Below are positions 25,913 through 33,527 of a stretch of DNA of 52,758 bases, one piece after another. Under the pieces are notes generated by a model that did no database searches, was not told the origin of the DNA, and was given only the letters and a program-made list of their open reading frames with translations. Both the position numbers and the translations under genes were made by a program. The DNA lies in the IMG/VR virus record IMGVR_UViG_3300020394_000115, positions 1 through 52,758 of that record; one strand, given 5' to 3'. The first letter of the stretch is position 1, and every line of letters begins with the position of its first letter. The stretch comes from a virus.

Positions 25913-25974
25913 GACACGCTAGCATCGCCGCTCAGCCGGTGTAAAGGGGTGTCCGTAGGGGTTAGTATCCCCTA
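25913..25974. ncRNA. Candidate structured RNA or regulatory hairpin cluster
   Basis: The 153-base gap between the SGNH-like genes and the VWA gene is much more GC-rich than its surroundings. Read on the + strand it can form an outer GACAC/GTGTC helix (25913-25917 with 25949-25953), an inner CGCCG/CGGTG hairpin (one G-U pair) and a separate TAGGGG/CCCCTA hairpin with a seven-base loop (25956-25974). A T-run lies at 25995-26000 on this strand, and an A-run just before the outer helix would give a U-tract on the other strand. No tRNA or known RNA family is recognised; strand and function are open. Confidence 0.3.
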
Positions 25975-26005
25975 AAACCCTTGATTTTACTTGCTTTTTT
26001 AGGCC

Positions 26006-26034
26006 TTGACAATTACACCCTCACCTGATACTTT
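26006..26034 (+). promoter_or_regulatory. Host-type promoter of the VWA gene
   Basis: TTGACA at 26006-26011 is followed after 17 bases by a weak TACTTT at 26029-26034 in the AT-rich TGATACTTTATAT. A GAGAGGTTATAT element follows at 26045-26056, the same as in front of the cobS-like gene. Confidence 0.55.
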
Positions 26035-26061
26035 ATATGTATGAGAGAGGTTATATCACAG

Positions 26062-28302
26062 ATGAAAAAGTCAACTATTGCAAAATTACTTGCTGAAGAA
26101 GATATTTCAGTAGTTCACAAAAAAACTAGAACCGCTTCTTTTGATGTTAAGAAAAGAGAGTTAGTTCTACCAATATTCAAAACAGAAATATCTAATGACG
26201 TTTATGACATGTTCGTGTGTCATGAAGTTGGCCATTCATTATGGACTCCTTTAGATATGTTAGAAAAAGTTCACAAAGAAGGTATTGATAAATCTGTTGT
26301 TAACGTTATCGAAGATGCTAGAATTGAAGCAATGATACAAAACAGATATCCTGGTTCTAGAAAAAACTTTACTCAAGGTTACAAAGAATTATTACAAAGA
26401 GATTTCTTTGGTATTAAAAACAAAGATTTATCTAAACTTAATATTATTGATAAAATTAATATCTATTTCAAAACTGGTCTTGATGTAGGATTTACAGTAG
26501 AAGAAAAATTACTTGCTGACAAAGTTGCAAAATGTAAAACTGCTGACGATGTTATTAAACTTGCAATTGAGATTTCTGGTTATCACAAAAAGAAAACTGA
26601 GGAAGAGAAGAAAAAAGAATTAAAAGTTAATGTTCCTAATAATGCTCCTAAACAAGAAGAGTCAGAGTCGAGTGAAAGCGACTCTGGTTCTTCAAATGAT
26701 GCAGAGGACGATGTTCAAGATTCTAGTGGTGATGATATGCAAGATGGTCAAGACGATCAAGCTGATACTGGTGGTCATCCAAAACAAGAAGATAAAAAAG
26801 AAGATGGACAAGTAGGTAGAGAAGGTGCAGGTCTTGGTGCCAAAGGTGATTTAGTTTCTCATACAGATGCTGCGTATCAATCGGCGATGGATGGTCATAA
26901 CGATTACAAAGCAAAAGATAGAACGTATGTTAATATTCCTAAGAAAACTGATTTATCAAAGTTGATGGTTCCATATAAAACTATGTTATCAGATTTAAAA
27001 GAGCATTACAAAAAAGACCCAGATGCTGTTAATGATTATTTTAATACAGAATATATTAAACTTGTTAACGATAACAAAAAAGTAGTTCAATATATGGTTA
27101 AAGAATTTGAAATGAAAAAACAAGCAGATTTATATAAGAGAGCAACAGTTTCTAAAACTGGTGTACTTAATATGAGTAAGTTACATACTTACAAATACAA
27201 TGATGACTTGTTTGCAAAAATGACTACTATACCTGGTGCAACTAATCATGGAATGGTTATGTATGTTGACTGGTCTGGTTCAATGGCTGACAATATGGAA
27301 TTTACAATGAAACAATTATTTAACTTGATTTGGTTTTGTAATAGAACAAAGATACCTTTTCAAGTAATTGCTTTTTCAGATAGAGAACATAGAATCAGTA
27401 ATAGATATGGCGAAAGCAATCATAACAAATATCAACAAGATATTGTACTTGGTGATATGTGTATTGAAGAATTAAAACTAATTGAGTTGTTTAGTTCTAA
27501 TATGAATAAACAAGAGCAAGAAGAACAAATGAAAAACTGTATGAAGATGTATCATCAATGGACAAGTTATCATCAAAGCAGATTCAATGATAATTATGCT
27601 ACGTTATATGATTTGTCTTATGTAAAAGAAGAATACAATCTAGGTGGTACACCACTTAATCATGCTTTAATTTGTGCAGCTGATGTTGTAGAAAATTTTC
27701 AAAAACAAACTAAAGTTCAAAAAACAAATGTCATATTCTTAACTGACGGTGATAGTCATAGTTGTGAACATGTTTATGATTATCCTAGAGAAGAATACAA
27801 AGATCAAACAGTTCAACCAATATCTATACCATACGATCACGATATTGTTTATGCAGATAAAAAGAGAATGGTAAAAGCAATGAGTGTTGATGGTATGTAC
27901 AGTTACAGAGGCGGTCAAACTAAAGTATTATTAGACATGTTAAAAAAACAATTACCTACTGTTAATATTGTAGGATTCTTTGTTGAGGGTAGAGGTAGAC
28001 ATGGTAGAGTTGATGTAAATACTATTTGCAGAAAAATGGGTTGGTCTAGAGGTAGAGATGAGCAAAAGATATTAGATGCTCAGAAAAAACTTAAAAAAGA
28101 TAAAGTATTAGTTTGTACAACTCAAGGTTATGATGAGTTCTATATCTTACCAAGAGGCCCACTTGGAGCAACTGAGGATGAAGTATTGACAATCAAAGAA
28201 GGTGCAAAATCGAATCAGATTGCAAAAGCTTTCATGAAATCTAGTGGTGCTAAGACAGTAAATAGACAATTACTTAACAAATTCATAGGGATGGTCGCTT
28301 AA
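26062..28302 (+). CDS. VWA-domain protein with HEXXH metallopeptidase motif (CobT-like)
   Basis: The protein is about 746 residues. Near the N-terminus is HEVGHSLW (zinc-site HEXXH), followed by NVIEDARIEAMI, which could give the third ligand. A low-complexity acidic, Ser/Gln-rich linker follows, then a von Willebrand A domain with the MIDAS motif DWSGSMAD and a later FLTDGDSH. This is the layout of CobT-like VWA proteins that pair with MoxR/CobS ATPases. An ATG at 26041 exists, but GAGAGG at 26045-26050 sits 11 bases before the ATG at 26062, so the latter is preferred. It is followed by the AAA+ partner gene. Confidence 0.75.
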   Translation: MKKSTIAKLLAEEDISVVHKKTRTASFDVKKRELVLPIFKTEISNDVYDMFVCHEVGHSLWTPLDMLEKVHKEGIDKSVVNVIEDARIEAMIQNRYPGSRKNFTQGYKELLQRDFFGIKNKDLSKLNIIDKINIYFKTGLDVGFTVEEKLLADKVAKCKTADDVIKLAIEISGYHKKKTEEEKKKELKVNVPNNAPKQEESESSESDSGSSNDAEDDVQDSSGDDMQDGQDDQADTGGHPKQEDKKEDGQVGREGAGLGAKGDLVSHTDAAYQSAMDGHNDYKAKDRTYVNIPKKTDLSKLMVPYKTMLSDLKEHYKKDPDAVNDYFNTEYIKLVNDNKKVVQYMVKEFEMKKQADLYKRATVSKTGVLNMSKLHTYKYNDDLFAKMTTIPGATNHGMVMYVDWSGSMADNMEFTMKQLFNLIWFCNRTKIPFQVIAFSDREHRISNRYGESNHNKYQQDIVLGDMCIEELKLIELFSSNMNKQEQEEQMKNCMKMYHQWTSYHQSRFNDNYATLYDLSYVKEEYNLGGTPLNHALICAADVVENFQKQTKVQKTNVIFLTDGDSHSCEHVYDYPREEYKDQTVQPISIPYDHDIVYADKKRMVKAMSVDGMYSYRGGQTKVLLDMLKKQLPTVNIVGFFVEGRGRHGRVDVNTICRKMGWSRGRDEQKILDAQKKLKKDKVLVCTTQGYDEFYILPRGPLGATEDEVLTIKEGAKSNQIAKAFMKSSGAKTVNRQLLNKFIGMVA

Positions 28303-28341
28303 ATGATTGATATTACTAGCTTATTTGACCACATTATATGG

Positions 28342-28371
28342 TTGACAATCAACACTATACTATGTTATTAT
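28342..28371 (+). promoter_or_regulatory. Host-type promoter of the cobS-like gene
   Basis: TTGACA at 28342-28347, an 18-base spacer and TATTAT at 28366-28371. The transcript would carry GAGAGGTTATAT just before the ATG, the same leader motif as the VWA gene. Confidence 0.65.
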
Positions 28372-28392
28372 TAATAATGAAAGAGAGGTTAT

Positions 28393-29574
28393 ATGTTAAC
28401 ACCAAATAAACAAAAGTTCATTGATGCTGCTTCAAAACATTTTGGAGTCGGTGCAATCGTTGGAAGAAACGAGATCAATGAGTTTGCAACTAACAATGGA
28501 TTTTCAAATCCTAGTTGGTTCAAGAAACCTGCTTACAAAGTAGGTCACGGTAAATATCAATTACCATCAGACAATGCTGAAGTTGAGACTAAAGAAGTTT
28601 CAAAATCAACTGTCTCAAATAATACTGAGGATGCGATGAAAGTTAATTTGATCGCAAGTAACTCAGGTATGGACTCTTTAGTTCCTAGTAAGTTTCAAGG
28701 TTTTGTACCTTGGGGTCATTACTCTACAATCAATCAGGTTGTTAAGTCTGGTATGTTTTACCCAATCTTTATTACTGGTCTATCTGGTAACGGTAAAACT
28801 CTTATGGTAGAGCAAGTTCACGCAGCTGCCAAAAAAGACTTAATCAGAGTTAACATTACAATCGAAACTGACGAAGATGATTTACTTGGTGGTTTCAGAC
28901 TTGTAAATGGTGAGACTAAATTTGTTCCTGGTCCAATTGTTGAAGCAATGGAAAAGGGTTGTACCTTATTGCTTGACGAATGTGATTTAGGTTCTAACAA
29001 ACTTATGTGTTTGCAACCAGTATTAGAAGGTAAAGGTGTTTATCTTAAAAAAGTAAATAAATGGATTACACCAAAAGCTGGATTTAATATTATTGCGACA
29101 GCGAATACTAAAGGTAAAGGTTCTGAGGATGGTAGATTTATCGGAACGAATGTTTTGAACGAAGCATTTCTAGAAAGATTTGCTATCACAATCGAACAAC
29201 CTTATGCCAACAAAAAAGTAGAAGAGAAGATTATTCTTGGTTCTATGGATAAGTATGGTAAAACTGACAAGAAGTTTGCAGCTAACTTATGTACTTGGGC
29301 TGAAGTAATCAGAAAAACTTTTTACGATGGTGGTGTTGATGAGATTATATCAACTAGAAGACTTGACCATATCGTAAAAGCATTTTCTATCTTTGGCGAT
29401 AAAATGAAAGCGATTGAGTTATGTGTTGCTAGATTTGATGATGATACTAAAGAGTCATTCTTAAATCTTTACACTAAGATTGATGCTGGAGTTACAGTTG
29501 ACACTCTAAACAATGACGACCAAACTAAGGTCGAGGAAGACGAAAAAGAAGAAGAGGTCGACACAGCAATATAA
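28393..29574 (+). CDS. cobS: AAA+ ATPase, CobS/MoxR-like
   Basis: A 393-residue AAA+ ATPase: Walker A GLSGNGKT (129-136), DEDDLLGGFR, Walker B LLLDECDLGS, sensor IIATANTKGKGSEDGRF and an arginine-finger region ending in FLERF. This matches the phage CobS family, named for the cobaltochelatase subunit but more generally a MoxR-type remodelling ATPase. The N-terminal about 60 residues form a separate small domain. A CobN-type subunit is not visible in the window, so B12 synthesis is unlikely; the natural partner is the adjacent VWA protein. GAGAGG ribosome site. Confidence 0.85.
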   Translation: MLTPNKQKFIDAASKHFGVGAIVGRNEINEFATNNGFSNPSWFKKPAYKVGHGKYQLPSDNAEVETKEVSKSTVSNNTEDAMKVNLIASNSGMDSLVPSKFQGFVPWGHYSTINQVVKSGMFYPIFITGLSGNGKTLMVEQVHAAAKKDLIRVNITIETDEDDLLGGFRLVNGETKFVPGPIVEAMEKGCTLLLDECDLGSNKLMCLQPVLEGKGVYLKKVNKWITPKAGFNIIATANTKGKGSEDGRFIGTNVLNEAFLERFAITIEQPYANKKVEEKIILGSMDKYGKTDKKFAANLCTWAEVIRKTFYDGGVDEIISTRRLDHIVKAFSIFGDKMKAIELCVARFDDDTKESFLNLYTKIDAGVTVDTLNNDDQTKVEEDEKEEEVDTAI

Positions 29575-29584
29575 AATTTATTTT

Positions 29585-29613
29585 GGGGGTTGACTTTTTA
29601 GAGGTCAATCCCC
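29585..29613 (+). terminator. Hairpin terminator after the cobS-like gene
   Basis: GGGGGTTGAC (29585-29594) pairs with GTCAATCCCC (29604-29613) over ten pairs with one G-T, closing a nine-base loop. The sequence after it is AT-rich but lacks a long T-run, so it may act as a weak terminator or a processing site. Confidence 0.6.
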
Positions 29614-29614
29614 A

Positions 29615-29622
29615 TATAAATA
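29615..29622 (+). promoter_or_regulatory. Late promoter-like box upstream of hsp20
   Basis: Perfect TATAAATA directly after the hairpin, 62 bases before the Hsp20 ATG. A TTGACT inside the hairpin arm with TATAAA 19 bases later could also serve a host-type promoter, so the class is uncertain. Confidence 0.5.
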
Positions 29623-29626
29623 ATAA

Positions 29627-29649
29627 TGACACGCTCATAAGAGGTGTCA
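29627..29649 (+). repeat. Inverted repeat in the hsp20 leader
   Basis: TGACAC (29627-29632) and GTGTCA (29644-29649) pair around an 11-base loop. The halves contain GACACGCT and GGTGTC, also present in that order in the GC-rich gap at 25913-25953. It could be a leader hairpin or an operator. Confidence 0.4.
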
Positions 29650-29684
29650 AACTTAACTTTGCTTAATATAAGGAGGTACTAATC

Positions 29685-30113
29685 ATGACCAATCTAAGCA
29701 TATTCAATCAATTAAGACCATTTTCAGTAGGATTTGACGACATGTTCGATCATTTCGATTCAATGGTAAGTATGGGTTCAAGTAATTACCCACCATATAA
29801 CATTGTAAAAACTGATAAGAATAATTATAATGTAGAAATCGCACTAGCAGGTTTCAACAAAAAAGACATATCAGTTGAAGTAGAAAATGGTATATTAACT
29901 ATCGAGTCTATCAAAGATAAAGACACAAAAGAAGTTGAGGACAACGATGGTATCTTGCATAAAGGTATTTCTAAAAGATACTTTAAAAAACAATTTACAA
30001 TTGCAGATGATGTAAAAGTAAATGGGGCTGAACTAAAAGACGGTCTATTAAAAGTGTCTATGGAAAAAATCATACCAGAGGCAAGAAAATTAAGACAAAT
30101 TACTGTAAAGTAA
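29685..30113 (+). CDS. hsp20: Small heat shock protein, Hsp20 family
   Basis: A 142-residue alpha-crystallin-type chaperone. The N-terminus has RPFSVGFDDMFDHFDSM; the core has NIVKTDKNNYNVEIALAGFN, VENGILTIES and the conserved A.LKDGLLKVSM block near the end. Hsp20 proteins hold unfolding proteins in solution and are common in cyanophages. It has a strong AAGGAGG ribosome site and is isolated between a hairpin upstream and a terminator downstream, so it is a single-gene unit. Confidence 0.93.
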   Translation: MTNLSIFNQLRPFSVGFDDMFDHFDSMVSMGSSNYPPYNIVKTDKNNYNVEIALAGFNKKDISVEVENGILTIESIKDKDTKEVEDNDGILHKGISKRYFKKQFTIADDVKVNGAELKDGLLKVSMEKIIPEARKLRQITVK

Positions 30114-30130
30114 TATAACCTCTAAAACAT

Positions 30131-30160
30131 AAAAGAGGCCTTGACAAAGAGGCCTCTTTT
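30131..30160 (+). terminator. Rho-independent terminator after hsp20
   Basis: AAAAGAGGCC (30131-30140) and GGCCTCTTTT (30151-30160) are perfectly complementary over ten pairs around a ten-base loop, ending in a T-run. The symmetric A and T arms could make it active in both directions. Confidence 0.85.
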
Positions 30161-30170
30161 GTTGTATCTT
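30141..30170 (+). promoter_or_regulatory. Promoter nested in the hsp20 terminator
   Basis: The terminator loop starts with TTGACA (30141-30146). An 18-base spacer, formed by the rest of the loop and the 3' arm, leads to TATCTT (30165-30170). It would drive the small gene at 30183. A TATAAT also overlaps that gene's ATG. Confidence 0.55.
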
Positions 30171-30182
30171 GGGCTTAATATA

Positions 30183-30323
30183 ATGAATGAACAGTTGGAT
30201 AGAATAGAAAAGAAATTAGATAAACTTGAAAAGAAACTTGATAGACATATAAAAGAGATATGGCAAGTTTATGAACCTATCAAAAAAATATTAGAGAAGT
30301 TAGAGAGATTTAAATTATGGTAA
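30183..30323 (+). CDS. Short coiled-coil protein, 46 residues
   Basis: The frame from the ATG at 30183 gives a clean two-heptad-type helix (LDRIEKKLDKLEKKLDRHI) followed by another charged helix. Predicted to form a coiled-coil dimer. There is no obvious ribosome site and the nested promoter would place transcription start near the ATG, so it may be leaderless. It overlaps the next gene by seven bases. Function unknown. Confidence 0.55.
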   Translation: MNEQLDRIEKKLDKLEKKLDRHIKEIWQVYEPIKKILEKLERFKLW

Positions 30324-30922
30324 AAGTATTTGATCTAGAACCAGGCGGTTTAAAAGATGGTGGACAAGCAAAATTAAATAAAGAAGAAACCGATAAACTT
30401 AACAAAGAAAACGAATTAAAACAAAAACAACAAGAGACTAACAAGGGTCTAGCAATTGAATTAAGAAATAAAATTGCTTGTCCTATGATGCGTGTTGAGT
30501 TTCCAAAAGAAATAATAGAAGAAATAGAAGAAGGTATACAAAATCCTAATCAAGAATTTAGAGATAATCTAGAAAACATATTTAAACAAATAGGTAAAAC
30601 ATTTTTAAAAAAATCTTATGGAATAGAAAAAAAATTAAAGATAGATTTTAGATTATTTCAACCAGGTATTGAGGCAACTAAAGAATACGATCATAAATTA
30701 AAAGCATTACTATTTACAGATGGTGGTAATAAATTTGATTTTCAATGGAATAGTGTTGAGTTAAACGATCATCCATTAAGACCAGAGGGATTTGAAACTG
30801 TAACAACAGAACCAGGTGTATTAATAATATATCCTAGTTACAACATAATTACATCATCCCCACCACAAAATTATTTGGATGAGTCGCCTGTAATTGAGAT
30901 AGGTATTGATTATGAAATATAA
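30317..30922 (+). CDS. Unknown 201-residue protein
   Basis: The N-terminal 45 residues are Lys/Glu/Gln-rich and probably disordered or helical. The C-terminal half is beta-rich and contains NDHPLRPEGFETVTTEPGVL and IIYPSYNIITSSPPQ, with no motif I can assign. It overlaps the preceding and following genes, so it is part of the operon leading into the clamp gene. Confidence 0.5.
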   Translation: MVKVFDLEPGGLKDGGQAKLNKEETDKLNKENELKQKQQETNKGLAIELRNKIACPMMRVEFPKEIIEEIEEGIQNPNQEFRDNLENIFKQIGKTFLKKSYGIEKKLKIDFRLFQPGIEATKEYDHKLKALLFTDGGNKFDFQWNSVELNDHPLRPEGFETVTTEPGVLIIYPSYNIITSSPPQNYLDESPVIEIGIDYEI

Positions 30923-31193
30923 CGAAGATAAAATTTTATCTGAAGTTAAAGAATATATTGAAAGCACATATAACCAACATTATAGCGTTGGTAAAGATGG
31001 TAAGATTCAAGTTCAAGATTTGCTAAGGCAACTTGGAATAGATAAAGATTTTTGTCAAGCCAATGCAATAAAATATCTTGCAAGGTATGGTAAGAAGAAT
31101 GGTAGAAACAGAAAAGACTTGCTAAAAGCAATTCATTATGTTATACTGTTAATGTCGAATGAAGAAAATGATAATGGAGAAAGTGAAATATGA
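30912..31193 (+). CDS. DUF3310-like small protein
   Basis: The 93-residue protein has the DUF3310 pattern at its C-terminal half: a DFCQANAIKYLARYGKKNGR segment, then DLLKAIHYVILLM. This family is common in phages next to nucleotide or replication genes; its biochemical role is not established. The ATG at 30912 is preferred over an upstream TTG. It ends in an ATGA overlap with the clamp gene. Confidence 0.75.
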   Translation: MKYNEDKILSEVKEYIESTYNQHYSVGKDGKIQVQDLLRQLGIDKDFCQANAIKYLARYGKKNGRNRKDLLKAIHYVILLMSNEENDNGESEI

Positions 31194-31864
31194 AACTAAG
31201 CAATGAAACTATTGGTGTGCTTAAAAACTTTAGTAGCATAAACATGAATTTAGTTATTAAAGAAGGTAACACCATGACTACAATGTCAGCAATGAAAAAC
31301 ATTGTAGCGAAGGCAGACGTTACTGAAACGTTTCCTAAAGAAGTAGCGATTTATGACTTGAATGAGTTTTTACAATCGTTATCTTTATTTGCTGAACCAG
31401 TTCTTGATTTTCAAGATCAATTTATGACAATGAAAGATGAGGGTTCTAAAGCAACTCTTAAATATTGGTACTCTGACCCTAGTGTTGTTACAAGTCCTAG
31501 TAAGATGATAACAATGCCAAGTGAAGATGTTAAATTGACTTTGACAAGTGAAGACATAGAAAAACTAAAACGTGCAGCTAGTGTCGTTCAAGCACCAGAT
31601 ATGGTTCTCGAAAAAACAGATGCTGGTGTATCGTTAATGGTATGCGATAAAAAGAATACTACTGCCAATAATTATGCTATCGATGTAGATTGTAATTCTA
31701 ATGCTAAGTCGTTTAAATTCTATTTTAAAGTTGAAAATATGAAACTGTTACCAGGTACATATGATATAACAATATCACAAAAAAATATCAGTAACTTTAA
31801 AAACTCAAACAAGAATGTAGAATATTGGATTGCGTTAGAACCTGAATCAACATATGAGGCTTAA
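31190..31864 (+). CDS. gp45: Sliding clamp gp45
   Basis: A 224-residue clamp (T4 gp45: 228) that tethers the polymerase and also activates late promoters. Recognisable segments are LSNETIGVLKNFSSINMNLV at the start, YDLNEFLQSLSLF, then a PSKMITMPSEDVKLTLTS stretch and the end EYWIALEPES. It is encoded directly upstream of gp44 and is translationally coupled to the DUF3310-like gene. Confidence 0.94.
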   Translation: MKLSNETIGVLKNFSSINMNLVIKEGNTMTTMSAMKNIVAKADVTETFPKEVAIYDLNEFLQSLSLFAEPVLDFQDQFMTMKDEGSKATLKYWYSDPSVVTSPSKMITMPSEDVKLTLTSEDIEKLKRAASVVQAPDMVLEKTDAGVSLMVCDKKNTTANNYAIDVDCNSNAKSFKFYFKVENMKLLPGTYDITISQKNISNFKNSNKNVEYWIALEPESTYEA

Positions 31865-31866
31865 TT

Positions 31867-32802
31867 ATGGAAACATTTTTGTGGGTCGAAAAGTATCGAC
31901 CAAAGACAGTAGCAGATTGTATTCTACCTACTGAGTTAAAGAAAACATTTTCAGAGTTTGTAAAAGACAAACATATTCCCAATTTAATTTTATCTGGTTC
32001 TGCTGGAACTGGTAAGACTACTATTGCAAAAGCAATGGTGGAAGAGATTGGTAGTACATGGATGTTAATAAATGGTTCAGAGGAATCTGGTATTGACGTT
32101 CTACGTACTAAGATTAAAAACTTTGCATCAACTGTATCGTTAGAAGGTGGTAGGAAGTATATCATACTAGACGAGGCAGATTATCTTAATCCTCAATCAA
32201 CTCAGCCGGCCTTACGTGGATTTATGGAAGAGTTTCATAAGAACTGTGGTTTTATTCTTACTTGCAATTATAAAAATAGATTAATACCACCAATTCATTC
32301 TAGGTGTTCTAACATTGATTTTACTATTCGCAATGGTGAAAGAGTTAAACTTGCAGAGTCTTTTTTTAAAAGAGTACAAGATATTCTTGGTCAAGAAAAA
32401 ATTAAATCTGAACCTAAAGCAGTTGCAGAATTAATTAATAAATTTTTTCCCGATTGGCGAAGATGTTTAAATGAATTACAAAGGTATTCATCATCTGGTC
32501 AAATAGATGCAGGTATACTTGTTAATCTTTCAAGCGAAAATATAAAAGAACTTGTTGGTTTTATGAAGGCAAAAGAATTTACAAATGTTCGTAAATGGAT
32601 TGTTAACAATTTAGATAATGACCCATCAAGAATTTTTAGAACAATTTATAATTCTTTATATGACAATTTAGATCATAGCACAATACCACATGCTGTTGTA
32701 ATTATCGCAGATTATCAATATAAGTCAGCTTTTGTCGCAGATCAAGAGATTAATATGCTTGCTTGTATGACTGAATTAATGTCTCAGATAAAGTTTAAAT
32801 AG
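31867..32802 (+). CDS. gp44: Clamp loader large subunit gp44
   Basis: A 311-residue AAA+ ATPase (T4 gp44: 319). It begins FLWVEKYRPKTVADCILP; Walker A is GSAGTGKTT (44-52), Walker B is LDEAD (101-105) and the SRC motif is in HSRCSNIDF. Four copies with one gp62 open the gp45 clamp. In T4 gp62 follows directly; here three foreign-looking genes (2.8 kb) separate the subunits. Confidence 0.97.
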   Translation: METFLWVEKYRPKTVADCILPTELKKTFSEFVKDKHIPNLILSGSAGTGKTTIAKAMVEEIGSTWMLINGSEESGIDVLRTKIKNFASTVSLEGGRKYIILDEADYLNPQSTQPALRGFMEEFHKNCGFILTCNYKNRLIPPIHSRCSNIDFTIRNGERVKLAESFFKRVQDILGQEKIKSEPKAVAELINKFFPDWRRCLNELQRYSSSGQIDAGILVNLSSENIKELVGFMKAKEFTNVRKWIVNNLDNDPSRIFRTIYNSLYDNLDHSTIPHAVVIIADYQYKSAFVADQEINMLACMTELMSQIKFK

Positions 32803-32819
32803 GATAAATACATGTTACG

Positions 32820-33527
32820 ATGTATGAGAATAAAGTCGACTCCGACACAAGCGAATTCTTACAGACAGGTCTAGGAATGAAAAACGAATGGCATGTTGTA
32901 ACAGAATTTGAAAACAAGATAGCAGAATTCTTTGGTGCTCCATATGCGGTCGCCACAGATTGTTGTACAAATGCCCTTGAACTTAGCATAAGATTAGAAA
33001 AAATGAAAAAAGGTAGAGAGGTTAGACCAATAACTGTACCTTTCCACACTTATGTTTCAGTACCAAACATGTTAATTAAAAATAATTGGACATTCAATTG
33101 GGGTGATGTTCGTTGGCATGGATATCATTATTTAACAAAAGAAACAATTGATGCAGCTGTATATTGGAAAAGAAATGGTTATGAACCAGGTACAAAAATG
33201 TGTTTAAGTTTTTTTTATAGAAAACATTTAAGTACAGATAGAGGTGGAATGATACTTCTAGATAATAAAGAAGATGCTGATTTATTAAGGATAATGTGTT
33301 ATGATGGTAGGCAAAGATCAAACGTGCCATGGAATAAACAATACATAGATTTATTTGGTTATCATTATTATATGACACCACATAAAGCAAAAATAGGATT
33401 AAAAAATTTTGAAAAGGTGAAAGACAAAAAGCCAATAAGAAAAGATTGGGATTGGTACCCAGACATTCATAATTGGCCTGTCTATAAAAAATTTGGTGAT
33501 GAAACATTTAGTATTAGTACAAAGTAA
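32820..33527 (+). CDS. DegT/DnrJ/EryC1-like protein lacking the PLP core segment
   Basis: A 235-residue relative of sugar aminotransferases (usually about 370). It keeps the N-terminal GLGMKNEWHVVTEFENKIAE block, a CTNALELSIRL block in place of SGT.AL.L.L, the VPFHTYVSVPNMLI strand and the SFFYRKHLSTDRGGMIL segment that contains the Schiff-base Lys. The roughly 50-60 residues that normally carry the PLP-ring Asp (EDAAQ region) are missing and the C-terminal domain is cut short, so activity is doubtful. A weak late-like GATAAATA lies nine bases upstream. It starts an inserted cassette. Confidence 0.65.
   Translation: MYENKVDSDTSEFLQTGLGMKNEWHVVTEFENKIAEFFGAPYAVATDCCTNALELSIRLEKMKKGREVRPITVPFHTYVSVPNMLIKNNWTFNWGDVRWHGYHYLTKETIDAAVYWKRNGYEPGTKMCLSFFYRKHLSTDRGGMILLDNKEDADLLRIMCYDGRQRSNVPWNKQYIDLFGYHYYMTPHKAKIGLKNFEKVKDKKPIRKDWDWYPDIHNWPVYKKFGDETFSISTK

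Noticed and set aside
25956-25974. The TAGGGG/CCCCTA hairpin with a seven-base loop as a tRNA anticodon arm
   Set aside because: No acceptor stem, D-arm or GTTC-type T-arm can be placed around it on either strand.
28393-29574. CobS-like ATPase as part of a B12 pathway
   Set aside because: No CobN or other B12 gene is visible in the window; the adjacent VWA gene gives a better partner.
32803-32810. GATAAATA before the DegT-like gene as a late promoter
   Set aside because: One mismatch and only nine bases before the ATG; kept only as a remark because the context is replication, not structural.
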